Of a DNA stretch of 64,000 nt, positions 25,520 to 33,401 are shown piece after piece. The translations under genes and the position numbers were made by a program. Below the pieces are notes generated by a model. That model saw nothing but the letters and a program-made list of their open reading frames with translations, was not told the DNA's origin and did not search any database. Source of the DNA: Rathayibacter sp. SW19 (GTDB lineage Bacteria > Actinomycetota > Actinomycetes > Actinomycetales > Microbacteriaceae); assembly GCF_030866825.1 (NCBI RefSeq), contig NZ_CP133020.1, positions 992,001-1,056,000 on the forward strand, in the 5' to 3' direction. The first letter of the stretch is position 1. Each line of letters opens with the position of its first letter.

Positions 25520-26746
25520 ATGGTCAGTCGATCTTCCGGCAAGCCTGCTCCAGGTGCCTGGCCGGCACTCGGTCACGAAGAGCACGCGTGGACGTCACGC
25601 TTCAATACGGACGATCTCACCCGTGCGCAACGTGAACGGATCCGCTTGCCTTACACGGCGGCCATCACAATGCCGATAGCCGATCTCCCGATCGACATCC
25701 CTGGCGAGGTCGCCGCCAGTGCCGACGAGGCAACGCAATTGCTCACCCGATTCGATGCCGAAGTGGGACGGGGCGGACTTCCGTTCGCTTCGATCTTGCT
25801 CCGGACCGAGTCGGCATCGTCATCTGAAATCGAGCATCTGACCAGCGGCGCCCGAGCCATAGCCGAAGCGGAACTGGGCGAACGAGGCACCGGAAACGCC
25901 GCACAGATCGTGCGCAACGTTCGCTCTATGCAAGCGGCACTCACACTCGCCGACAACATCGACGGAGAAAGCATCATCGCGATGCAGAGCGCCCTTCTCG
26001 GATCGTTCGCTCCCGAGCTTACGGGCGGATGGCGTAAAGAACAGGTCGGGATCGGTGGGGGTTCGCTCAGCCCGCACCTCGCCGATTTCGTTCCACCGCA
26101 TCACGAGCGCGTCCCCCACGCAATGGATGATCTTGTCGCATTTGTAGCACGGTCGGACATCCCCACGTTTGCGCAAGTCGCGATCGCGCACGCACAATTC
26201 GAGACAATCCATCCGTTCCTTGACGGCAACGGCAGAACGGGTCGCGCGCTGGCCCAGGCAATGCTGCGCCATGCCGAAGTCACGAAAAATATCACCGTGC
26301 CGGTGTCCGCTGGCCTCCTCCATGACGTCGACGGCTACTACGACGCGCTCAACTCATATCGCCGCGGAGACATCCGTCCCATCATTGGTGCGTTCGCAAG
26401 AGCTGCTGGTTATGCCGTCGTCAACGGACGCCAGCTTGTTCGTGACATCGCCGGCATAGAAGCAGAGTGGGAAGACAAGATGCGCGGCCTGCGCTCCGAC
26501 TCCACCGCGCGACGCGTAGCGGCGTTAGCAATAGCGCATCCTGTCCTTAACTACGAGACGATCACTCGTGAGTTGTCCATCGTGCCCACGACCGCATTCC
26601 GCGCGCTTGAGACCCTCGCAGATCGCGGCATACTCCGAGCCGCGAATTCCCAACGTCGCAACCGGATATGGCTAGCGGAGCCCGTGCTTCATTCTCTAGA
26701 CGACTTCGCCGCCCGCGCGGGCAGACGCCGACGGCCCACGAATTGA
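25520..26746 (+). CDS. Fic-domain protein with C-terminal winged helix
   Basis: This 408-residue putative AMP-transferase has the catalytic Fic motif HPFLDGNGRTGR intact, so it should transfer AMP (or a related group) to a hydroxyl side chain of a target. Upstream, SASSSEIEHL resembles the inhibitory-helix motif (S/T)xxxE(G/N) of class II Fic proteins, with His after the Glu. The C-terminus (ETITRELSIVPTTAFRALETLADRGILRAA) is a winged-helix DNA-binding segment. The ATG at 25520 has GAGGGGG upstream. The large palindrome at 25450-25483 is a likely binding site for that domain. The target is unknown. Confidence 0.88.
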   Translation: MVSRSSGKPAPGAWPALGHEEHAWTSRFNTDDLTRAQRERIRLPYTAAITMPIADLPIDIPGEVAASADEATQLLTRFDAEVGRGGLPFASILLRTESASSSEIEHLTSGARAIAEAELGERGTGNAAQIVRNVRSMQAALTLADNIDGESIIAMQSALLGSFAPELTGGWRKEQVGIGGGSLSPHLADFVPPHHERVPHAMDDLVAFVARSDIPTFAQVAIAHAQFETIHPFLDGNGRTGRALAQAMLRHAEVTKNITVPVSAGLLHDVDGYYDALNSYRRGDIRPIIGAFARAAGYAVVNGRQLVRDIAGIEAEWEDKMRGLRSDSTARRVAALAIAHPVLNYETITRELSIVPTTAFRALETLADRGILRAANSQRRNRIWLAEPVLHSLDDFAARAGRRRRPTN

Positions 26747-26877
26747 TCTGCCGCCCCCGCCGTACGGGGTAGCTGGCCCGTTTTGCACAACTAAAGACAC
26801 ATGGTCAGACGCGTCGATCCGCCACTAGAATCGTCGCCAGATCCGGCCACGATCGCGGTCGAGCGAAGAGGATATCG

Positions 26878-27930
26878 ATGAGCCAGCCAGCGGGAAATTC
26901 CGATTCACCCAGTCGGAGGAGAAAGCTGTTCCTGCTGATCCTTGGGGGGAGCGCGATCGTTCTCCTGGCCGTCGCGGGTGCCGCGGTGTACGCGCTCGGG
27001 GTGGCCCTGCATACACCCCAGAAAGCCGTCGCGGACTACCTGCATGCGCTCATAGCGGGCGATGCAGAGAGCGCGCTGCACCTCGGCGGAGTCACCGCGA
27101 CGAAGGCCGACCCGCTGCTGACGGATGCCGCGTATCGCGCCGCGGTGAACCGGATCAGCGGCTACACGATTCGATCGACCACGGTGCGCGGCGACGCGGC
27201 GACGATCACGGTGCGGATCAAGCAGGCCGGCGCCACATACAACACCACATTCCGCGTGGCGCGTACCGGCAAAGACCTTCTGGTCTTGAATCACTGGAAG
27301 CTGGCACCAGTCAAGCTCGGCACCGTCGCGATCTCTGTCGGTGCGCCTGATGATGCCGCTGTGACGGTGTCCGGAATCGCTGTCGGACATACCAATGGCA
27401 ACCTTTCGCAACGTGTGTTTCCCGGCACGTACTTTGCGCACCTGGCCTCGACCGCGGAGTGGACATTCGAAGATACCCGAGCCGAGGTGTGGGGATTTGG
27501 AGGGCATGCATCGACGGCGACACCTCTGGACACGCAACTGATCGGCGCGAGCGACAGTGCGGCAACGGCAGCGGTCAATCGCTACATCGACACGTGCATC
27601 GCCTCAGGCGAACTCCAACCGGAAGGATGCCCGTTCGGCGTCGCCGACAATGTTGCAGGGTGGACGTATTCGAACGTTCACTGGAGTTACGACACACGAC
27701 CTCAGTTCCGAATTGACGTGTGGAACGGCACAGGCTGGGTCGTATCCGAGGTGGTCACGGGCGTGGCACGCTTCTCGACGGACATGACGGATCTATCGGG
27801 CGGGCTGTGGCAGGGCTGGCTGAGCGGAATTCCAGTGCACGTGCAGGGCGTGATCACCGACCTGCACGGGTCGTCTGCGACCTACGTGCCGACCGGGCAG
27901 GTGCCGCTCAGTGCGCCGCCAACGGCGTGA
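26878..27930 (+). CDS. Membrane-anchored protein with large extracytoplasmic domain, function unknown
   Basis: This 350-residue protein has a basic N-terminus (SPSRRRK), one hydrophobic segment (LFLLILGGSAIVLLAVAG, about residues 18-38) and an outside domain of about 310 residues. The segment just after the membrane (PQKAVADYLHALIAGDAESALHLG) resembles the NTF2-like/DUF4878-type folds seen in actinobacterial secreted proteins. Two cysteines (IDTCIASGELQPEGCPFG) could form a disulfide. I do not recognise the full family. The ATG at 26878 is preceded by GAGGATATCG. It stands alone between Fic and the minus-strand hydrolase. Confidence 0.65.
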   Translation: MSQPAGNSDSPSRRRKLFLLILGGSAIVLLAVAGAAVYALGVALHTPQKAVADYLHALIAGDAESALHLGGVTATKADPLLTDAAYRAAVNRISGYTIRSTTVRGDAATITVRIKQAGATYNTTFRVARTGKDLLVLNHWKLAPVKLGTVAISVGAPDDAAVTVSGIAVGHTNGNLSQRVFPGTYFAHLASTAEWTFEDTRAEVWGFGGHASTATPLDTQLIGASDSAATAAVNRYIDTCIASGELQPEGCPFGVADNVAGWTYSNVHWSYDTRPQFRIDVWNGTGWVVSEVVTGVARFSTDMTDLSGGLWQGWLSGIPVHVQGVITDLHGSSATYVPTGQVPLSAPPTA

Positions 27931-28021
27931 GGGAGATGGTGGCGCGGCGGCAGCGGGCGATCAACTGAGAGTTGCAGGGCTGTCGAACACGTCATCACCA
28001 CCGCACCCGTGATCAGTCGTA

Positions 28022-28924
28022 TTACCGCACCCGTTCGCGCAGGAACTTCCCAATGCGCTCTGTCGCCTCGGCTGCCTCTGGCGTGCCGAGCATCAGCTGG
28101 TAGACATGCGGCAGGCCGCAACCGATCTCGAGTTGGACATCCACTCCGGCTTCAGTGGCCGCCTTGGCTAGGCGTTCGGAGTCGCTGAGCAGGAGGTCGG
28201 CGGTGCCCACCTGAATGAGTAGCGGCGGAAGGCCGGTCAGTGGCGCGAACAGCGGTGAAGCCAGGGGTGATTTCGGGTCCGCGCCAGCCAAATAGTCCGA
28301 GGCGAGTTGCTGCAGCAGGGCTGGAGTAGAGATTGGATCCTCGTCGACGCGCTCGGTCATGGACGTGCCCGAGCTCGTCAGATCCACAGTCGGGGACATC
28401 AGCACGGCCGCCGCGGGCAACGCGTCGCCCACGTCACGTATGGCCTCGAGGAGGGCGACAGCGAGACCCCCGCCAGCGGAGTCGCCCGCCACCGCCAGCG
28501 AGTGCTCGCTCACGTGCTCATCGGTGCGAAGCCACCGCCATACGGAAACGACGTCATCGATCGCGGCGGGAAAGGGATTTTCGGGCGCCAGCCGGTATTC
28601 GGGAAAGAGCACGCGCATCCCACCGGCACGACCCAACCGTGCGGCCAACTCGCCGTCGCTGACCAATGACCCGAACTGGTACCCGCCCCCGTGCAGAAAG
28701 TAGAGCACTCGATTGGCGTCCACGCCAGGGGCGTCGAGCCAATAGGCGCTCACCCCACTAGCCGTCACCTGGCTTACGGTCACATCGTCCGGCAGCGGAT
28801 GTCGCGAATCGGTCGGCAAGAACGCGGCGCGGGCCTGCGTTAGCGTAGCCGGTTGCTGGCTGCCGCCAGCCCGTCGTCGGTGCCACAGCGCGTCTACGGC
28901 AATCTGCATCGCCTGGCTCAGCAC
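28022..28924 (-). CDS. Alpha/beta hydrolase, hormone-sensitive-lipase (acetyl esterase) family
   Basis: This 300-residue esterase has HGGGYQFGS as oxyanion hole and GDSAGGGLAVALLEA around the nucleophile serine. Late Asp (VGTADLLLSDSERL) and His (CGLPHVYQLM) residues complete the triad. This is the HSL/bHSL group of carboxylesterases. The GTG start at 28924 has GGGAG upstream; the longer open frame runs into the carbonic-anhydrase remnant and is unlikely to be used. It lies 15 bp downstream of that remnant and was probably once its operon partner. Confidence 0.83.
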   Translation of the reverse strand: MLSQAMQIAVDALWHRRRAGGSQQPATLTQARAAFLPTDSRHPLPDDVTVSQVTASGVSAYWLDAPGVDANRVLYFLHGGGYQFGSLVSDGELAARLGRAGGMRVLFPEYRLAPENPFPAAIDDVVSVWRWLRTDEHVSEHSLAVAGDSAGGGLAVALLEAIRDVGDALPAAAVLMSPTVDLTSSGTSMTERVDEDPISTPALLQQLASDYLAGADPKSPLASPLFAPLTGLPPLLIQVGTADLLLSDSERLAKAATEAGVDVQLEIGCGLPHVYQLMLGTPEAAEATERIGKFLRERVR

Positions 28925-28938
28925 CTTAGTCGCTCCCG

Positions 28939-29351
28939 TTAGTGTGGTTCTGCTGCTGCGGTCGGCACGCTGGGAAACACCTCGGCGAGCCGGCGGCTGG
29001 CCAGGTCGTACACGAACCCCCTGACCGGCACATCCGACGCGATCCACGGATGCGACCGAACCGTCTGTATCTGCTCTCTCGTGTTCTGCTCGGCATCGGT
29101 GAAGCTGTAGTACTTGGCCGGGGCGATCGGCGCCATGCCCGTCTCATCGCGGAGCCGGGCCTCCAGCTCAGCGTCAGTGAACATGGTCATCCCGCAGCCG
29201 TTGTGGTTGATGATCATGATCTCGCGGGTGCCGAGAACCCGTGTCGAAATAACGAGGGACCGGATCGAATCGCTGGTGGCTTCGCGCGATCGGGGTCGTA
29301 GTCGTTGGCGATGGTTGTGTTCGCGGCGAGTGCGTCGTCGATGATGCTCAT
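28939..29351 (-). pseudogene. Beta-carbonic anhydrase, internally deleted and frameshifted
   Basis: The 5' end is intact: GGAGG before the ATG at 29351, then MSIIDDALAANTTIANDYDP. After about 28 codons the expected core containing the first zinc cysteine (CMDSR region) is missing. The remaining sequence resumes in another frame as STRVLGTREIMIINHNGCGM and continues to a normal end at 28939, with the HNGCGM zinc-ligand loop. The deletion removes roughly 40 residues and one zinc ligand, so the product cannot be an active beta-carbonic anhydrase. Confidence 0.75.
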
Positions 29352-29585
29352 GACTTTTCCTCCTGTCGTGGCGGATCTTCGTAGATCCCGTCAGATGATG
29401 ACAAGTGGGTAGCTGCCGTGCCCAAACTCGACTATAAGTCTTGGATGCTGCGCGCGCATTTTATTTTGCAAGCATCACCAGGGGGCTGCTCTCTCGAGGA
29501 ATCCAAGTCGATAATGGTGGCGAGGTCGGTGTTACTTCGGAGGCAGTCGCTTTCGCATCGGAAACCTCGAGAAAGGGCGCGCGCC

Positions 29586-29876
29586 ATGGAGTACCTGGTA
29601 GACATGGTGACGACTGTCCCGGTTAACACCTCCGAAGACGATGTCGCAGAGATGCGCGCCAGGGAGGCCGCACATTCCAAGGAGTTGGCTGCTGACGGGA
29701 ATCTGCTTCGGTTGTGGCGACCACCCCTTGCCCCGGGGGAGTGGCGCGCCTGGGGCCTCTTCAGCGCAGACGACGAAGAGCAACTTGAGCGCGTACTTGC
29801 ATCAATGCCCTTGCGCGCGTGGCGGCACGACACGGTGACGCCTCTGTCTCGGCATCCAAACGACCCCGTCCGATAG
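29586..29876 (+). CDS. Muconolactone delta-isomerase-like protein
   Basis: This 96-residue protein is the size of muconolactone isomerase (CatC), which converts muconolactone to 3-oxoadipate enol-lactone. The family pattern is visible: MEYLVDMVTTVPVNTSEDDV, RLWRPPLAPGEWRAWGLFSADDEEQLERVLASMPL, then LSRHPND at the end. The ATG at 29586 follows AAAGGG; in-frame codons further upstream give unconserved sequence. No catA or catB partner is present in the window, so it may act on another lactone or be a ligand-binding relative. It converges on the nitronate monooxygenase gene. Confidence 0.75.
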   Translation: MEYLVDMVTTVPVNTSEDDVAEMRAREAAHSKELAADGNLLRLWRPPLAPGEWRAWGLFSADDEEQLERVLASMPLRAWRHDTVTPLSRHPNDPVR

Positions 29877-29899
29877 CGGTTCTACGGGGCGGCTCATCA

Positions 29900-29935
29900 A
29901 ACTCGGTTTACAAGTTGAACTCGGTTTACAAGTTG
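29900..29935. repeat. 18-bp perfect tandem duplication
   Basis: Two exact copies of AACTCGGTTTACAAGTTG (29900-29917 and 29918-29935) span the stop codon of the nitronate monooxygenase gene, duplicating its last codons (Asn-Leu-stop). It looks like a recent slippage event with no effect on the protein. Confidence 0.9.
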
Positions 29936-30876
29936 GCCACTAACTCGTCCACGATCTCTACGGCCGGCTGTCGCCGCTTGGCCAACGCCACGCTCTGACC
30001 GGCCCACATTGAGATGGCTTCGATGTCACCGGTGGTTCCGACCATTGGTGCTGCCGGCTCGTACCGGAGGACTTCTTCGCCAGAAGCAAAGCGAGCGATG
30101 ACGTCCCCCTCTCCTGGCCGAGTCCCCGCTGGTGGTCGACCAGCCGCCTCCCACGCGTCGGCCGTGGAGTTGCGCAGGGAGCGGTTGGGCGCGTCCGGCC
30201 ATCCGACCTCATAGAGGTCGGCGTACCACCGAGTATCGGTCTCGTCTGCGTTCATCACGCGGCGGCGATACTCCTCATGGATCGGCATCTCCTGGGCCAG
30301 GAGGAATCGAGTGCCCAGCCAGGCCGCTTGAGCACCCAACGCGAGCACCGCGGTCACGCCGCGAGCGTCGCCAATCCCACCGGCCGCGATCACCGGAACA
30401 GGTTCCACCGCATCCACCACCGCCGGCACCAGAGCGAGCGTCGCAACCTGTCCCCAGACGTGCCCGCCGGCCTCCCAACCCTGTGCCACGACGACATCGA
30501 CTCCGACCGCGACCGCGCGGCGAGCTTCTTCTGCGCTGCCAACGGTGTGCAGGACGACGCCCTTGGCATCGTGAATCTGTTCCACGTATGTGGACGGATC
30601 TCCCCAGAAAAGCGACACGATTCGCACACCAGCCTCAAGGGCTTTGTCGATGCGGCGATGCTGATCGGAATTGAGAACGAAGTTGCCGCCAAAGGGGCGA
30701 TCGGTGAGCGCGGCAGTCTCACGGACCACATTTTCGACGGGGGTGGACCACGTCAGCGCCAACATGCCGAGCGCGCCGGCGTTCGAGACCGCCGCCGCCA
30801 ATTCCGGCGCTGCCGACATCGGCGCCTGCACGATGGGCCGTTCAATGCCGAGCAGTTCGCATACCGGCGTTCGCAT
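29926..30876 (-). CDS. Nitronate monooxygenase (2-nitropropane dioxygenase family)
   Basis: This FMN-dependent TIM-barrel enzyme of 316 residues oxidatively denitrates alkyl nitronates. The N-terminus IERPIVQAPMSAAPELAAAVSNAGALGML, the catalytic-histidine region AQGWEAGGHVWGQ and the phosphate-binding PVIAAGGIGDARGV are all typical. The ATG at 30876 is favoured over a GTG at 30885 because AGGTGG lies at the right distance. It is last in a minus-strand group cupin-redoxin-NMO. The 3' end carries an 18-bp tandem duplication. Confidence 0.88.
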   Translation of the reverse strand: MRTPVCELLGIERPIVQAPMSAAPELAAAVSNAGALGMLALTWSTPVENVVRETAALTDRPFGGNFVLNSDQHRRIDKALEAGVRIVSLFWGDPSTYVEQIHDAKGVVLHTVGSAEEARRAVAVGVDVVVAQGWEAGGHVWGQVATLALVPAVVDAVEPVPVIAAGGIGDARGVTAVLALGAQAAWLGTRFLLAQEMPIHEEYRRRVMNADETDTRWYADLYEVGWPDAPNRSLRNSTADAWEAAGRPPAGTRPGEGDVIARFASGEEVLRYEPAAPMVGTTGDIEAISMWAGQSVALAKRRQPAVEIVDELVANL

Positions 30877-30922
30877 CGCTACCACCTACTCGTTTGGCCG
30901 GCGCAATCCATCCATAAGCAAC

Positions 30923-31525
30923 TCATGGGCCGTACGACGTCGGCATCGACTGCTGTGCACGCTTGTTCCAGCCGTGAAAGCTCGAGTAATCGCCGGCATC
31001 CCAAGCCTCGCGCAGACCCGGCTTACTCAGGTCCCAGTCCGGTCGGATCTCACTGGACACGGTGCTCAGATCGCGCCAGAGGTCATAGAAGGACGGGCGC
31101 CCCCAGAACCAGTACCCGTTGTAAACACTGTGAACGACCAGACCCGGCTTGAGCACCAGTGTGTGGGGAATCATCGGGTCGTGCTCAGGGTCGGTATATT
31201 CCTGGATGTCGAGGTCCTTCTGCACCACCCGATCAGGGTCAGAAAGGAAAGGCCATTGGGCACCGACTGAGGCGCGGAATTCCTGCGTGCTGTGATGATC
31301 ATCGGTCGAGATCGTGACGATCTGGGTGTAAGCCACAGCGATTTTCGCATAGTTCGCAGCAAGCTCCAGGTGTTGTTGATGCTCTTTCGGGCAGTAGTTG
31401 CCCCGCGCCAGCGTGAGGATCAGGGGGTCTTCACCTTGGAGCTCGCTGAGCTTGTGTACCGTGTTGGTGTGATCCGGCAAGGCATAGTCGGGGAATGTTC
31501 TGCCGGGTCTGATGTCCGATCGCAT
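30923..31525 (-). CDS. Redoxin-domain (AhpC/TSA-like) protein
   Basis: This 200-residue thioredoxin-fold protein has an N-terminus GRTFPDYALPDHTNTVHKLSEL and a putative peroxidatic site LARGNYCPKEHQQ, with a single cysteine where family members have RGxxCP. IVTISTDDHHSTQEF and the conserved FLSDPDRVVQKDLDIQEYTD follow. One cysteine implies a 1-Cys mechanism that needs an external reductant. AAGGAGG precedes the ATG at 31525. It lies 13 bp from the cupin stop. A close paralogue without the cysteine is encoded at 32160-32774. Confidence 0.82.
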   Translation of the reverse strand: MRSDIRPGRTFPDYALPDHTNTVHKLSELQGEDPLILTLARGNYCPKEHQQHLELAANYAKIAVAYTQIVTISTDDHHSTQEFRASVGAQWPFLSDPDRVVQKDLDIQEYTDPEHDPMIPHTLVLKPGLVVHSVYNGYWFWGRPSFYDLWRDLSTVSSEIRPDWDLSKPGLREAWDAGDYSSFHGWNKRAQQSMPTSYGP

Positions 31526-31538
31526 GGTAACGGCCTCC

Positions 31539-31958
31539 TTACTGGTTCCGAGGGTCGTCAGCCGGGTCTACATATTCAAGACCAAGCGGCCCGATGGCCG
31601 AGACCTGGGTGACGTATTCACCGGACTTCGCCCAGTGGAAATGTGGGGTGCCGCTGGGGAGCACAATGACGGTGCCCGGCGGGTAGGCGTCTATGGGTTC
31701 TTCGTCAAACCGGCTCCCCAGTCCGACGTAGAAGACACCGGAGATGACGGTATAGACCCGGTCTTCCGAATGCTGGTGTGGCATCAGCTTGACTCCTGCG
31801 GGCAGCTTCACACGGATGACGTATGGCCCCGGCTCGGAAGGTGCACCAACCACGATTGCCAATCGCGCCGAGGGCGGAAAAGCGGGAAACGGCTTCCAGT
31901 CGACATCCTCGGGCAGGACCGATCGAAAAATGGTTTGATCTGGTTGGTGGATCCCCAT
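31539..31958 (-). CDS. Cupin-domain protein
   Basis: This 139-residue single-domain cupin has motif 1 MPHQHSEDRVYTVISGVFYVGLG with metal-binding His and Glu-like positions, and motif 2 PPGTVIVLPSGTPHFHWA. Such small metal-binding beta-barrels are dioxygenases, isomerases or sensors; no specific substrate is apparent. The ATG at 31958 has GGGAGG upstream and is preferred over upstream in-frame codons. It leads a probable operon with the redoxin and nitronate monooxygenase and is divergent from the second redoxin. Confidence 0.83.
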   Translation of the reverse strand: MGIHQPDQTIFRSVLPEDVDWKPFPAFPPSARLAIVVGAPSEPGPYVIRVKLPAGVKLMPHQHSEDRVYTVISGVFYVGLGSRFDEEPIDAYPPGTVIVLPSGTPHFHWAKSGEYVTQVSAIGPLGLEYVDPADDPRNQ

Positions 31959-32159
31959 CGTTGCGGACCTCCCGACTTCGGAGAGGGACTGGCCCATCGC
32001 CGGCACTGCTCGCTCATAAGCGCGTACCGCCCGCACTATAACGCGATGAAATAGAACGTGTCAATGGGGAGGTGGTCACTGCGATCGGTGATATCCGCTC
32101 TGAATCCGCTTGATATTCGTGGGATCATTCGACCGGACCCTTTCACGTTTGGAGGCCTG

Positions 32160-32774
32160 ATGCGAAGTGACATTTGTGAAGGCGGGACGTTCCCGGACTA
32201 TGAGCTGGCCGATCAGTCCGGCAGGTTGCGGACTCTGTCCGAGCTCCAGGGTGGGAACCCAATGGTGCTCCATCTGTCTCGAGGCGGCTTCGATCCGAAG
32301 GAGCATCAGTTTGTTCGGCAATTGGTCGACGCGTATCCGGAGTTCCGAAATGCATATACGCGACTTGTTCTCATTTCGACCGATAATCAGTTGAACATCA
32401 ATGAGTTCAGGGACGCCCTGGGGGCGACGTGGCCTTTTCTATCGGACCCCGATCGAGTTGTACAAGGGGACCTTGACATCCAAGAGTTCACAGATGAGCC
32501 ACACGATCCGATGATTCCGCACACGTTCGTCGTCGAGCCGGGACTCAAGATCTTCAAGATCTATAACGGGTACTGGTATTGGGGCCGGCCCACGATGACG
32601 GAGCTGCACCTGGATCTGAGGGCTGTGTTTCAAAAGATCCGGCCGGATTTCGACCTGGGGTCTCCGGGGTTGAAGGAGGCCTGGGAACGAGGAGACCGCG
32701 ATCAGTTCCTCGTCGACACTCTGGAGGAGCCGATCAGGTACACGGAAGGCAAAAGCATCGGTATCAAACGCTGA
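32160..32774 (+). CDS. Redoxin-like protein lacking the peroxidatic cysteine
   Basis: This 204-residue paralogue of the protein at 30923-31525 shares GTFPDYELADQSGRL, WPFLSDPDRVVQGDLDIQEF, DEPHDPMIPHTFVV and YNGYWYWGRP. At the active site it reads LSRGGFDPKEHQ: aspartate replaces the cysteine of RGNYCPKEHQ. The only other cysteine is near the N-terminus (SDIC). Peroxidase activity is therefore unlikely; a binding or regulatory role is possible. GGAGG at 32151-32155 supports the ATG at 32160. It is followed by a VOC gene on the same strand. Confidence 0.8.
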   Translation: MRSDICEGGTFPDYELADQSGRLRTLSELQGGNPMVLHLSRGGFDPKEHQFVRQLVDAYPEFRNAYTRLVLISTDNQLNINEFRDALGATWPFLSDPDRVVQGDLDIQEFTDEPHDPMIPHTFVVEPGLKIFKIYNGYWYWGRPTMTELHLDLRAVFQKIRPDFDLGSPGLKEAWERGDRDQFLVDTLEEPIRYTEGKSIGIKR

Positions 32775-32912
32775 CCACCCCTGCACGTGTTGCGCGTTGG
32801 GGACCTAGCGTCGGATGGCCGCCAGTGGTTAGATCAAGATCCGCGTTCGTCAAGACGTCGGCTGCAGACAGTGCGTCAGAACGGCGTGATATGCAATCTG
32901 CGGAGGTACCTG

Positions 32913-33401
32913 ATGACCGAACTTCCACCACCGCCTGACGAAATCGTGCTGGCCCACTTCATCGTCTCGAACGGTGTCGAACGCTCTCGGCGCTTCTACA
33001 CGGAAGTGCTCGGCGGCAGGGTCGCGTTTTCCGGCTCCGGAGGGTTGACGTACGTCGCATTGTCCAACAGCTGGATCACTATCAACGTCGGTGGAGGCCC
33101 GACCGACGACAAGCCCACCGTGACCCTGGCAACGCCCGACGATCCCGACCGGGTCAGCAGCTTCCTCAATATCCGGGTCAAAGACATCCAGGCTGTCTAC
33201 GCGGAATGGAGCGCGCGCGGTGCTCAATTCCTGACGCCGCCGAAACAGCATGAGTACGAGATCCGCTGCTACATCCGCGACCCTGACGGGCATCTGATCG
33301 AAGTGGGCCAGACAACGGACCCGGAGGGGGACTGGACGCCCGTTCGCTGGCCATCGAGCGCGTCCGACGACGACGAGGATCGCCCTCCACTTCAACGCTG
33401 A
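32913..33401 (+). CDS. VOC-family (glyoxalase/dioxygenase superfamily) protein 1
   Basis: This 162-residue vicinal-oxygen-chelate protein contains LAHFIVSNGVERSRRFYTEVLGG at the start and IRDPDGHLIEVGQT at the end, with metal-ligand candidates His and Glu. VOC proteins include glyoxalases, extradiol dioxygenases and resistance proteins. GGAGG at 32902-32906 supports the ATG at 32913. It is nearly identical in its second half to the minus-strand gene at 36403-36843. Its 3' end overlaps an open antisense extension of the neighbouring FAD oxidoreductase remnant. Confidence 0.85.
   Translation: MTELPPPPDEIVLAHFIVSNGVERSRRFYTEVLGGRVAFSGSGGLTYVALSNSWITINVGGGPTDDKPTVTLATPDDPDRVSSFLNIRVKDIQAVYAEWSARGAQFLTPPKQHEYEIRCYIRDPDGHLIEVGQTTDPEGDWTPVRWPSSASDDDEDRPPLQR

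Noticed and set aside
30277..31152. 291-codon plus-strand open frame
   Set aside because: Antisense to nitronate monooxygenase and redoxin genes, both of which have clear motifs and ribosome sites.
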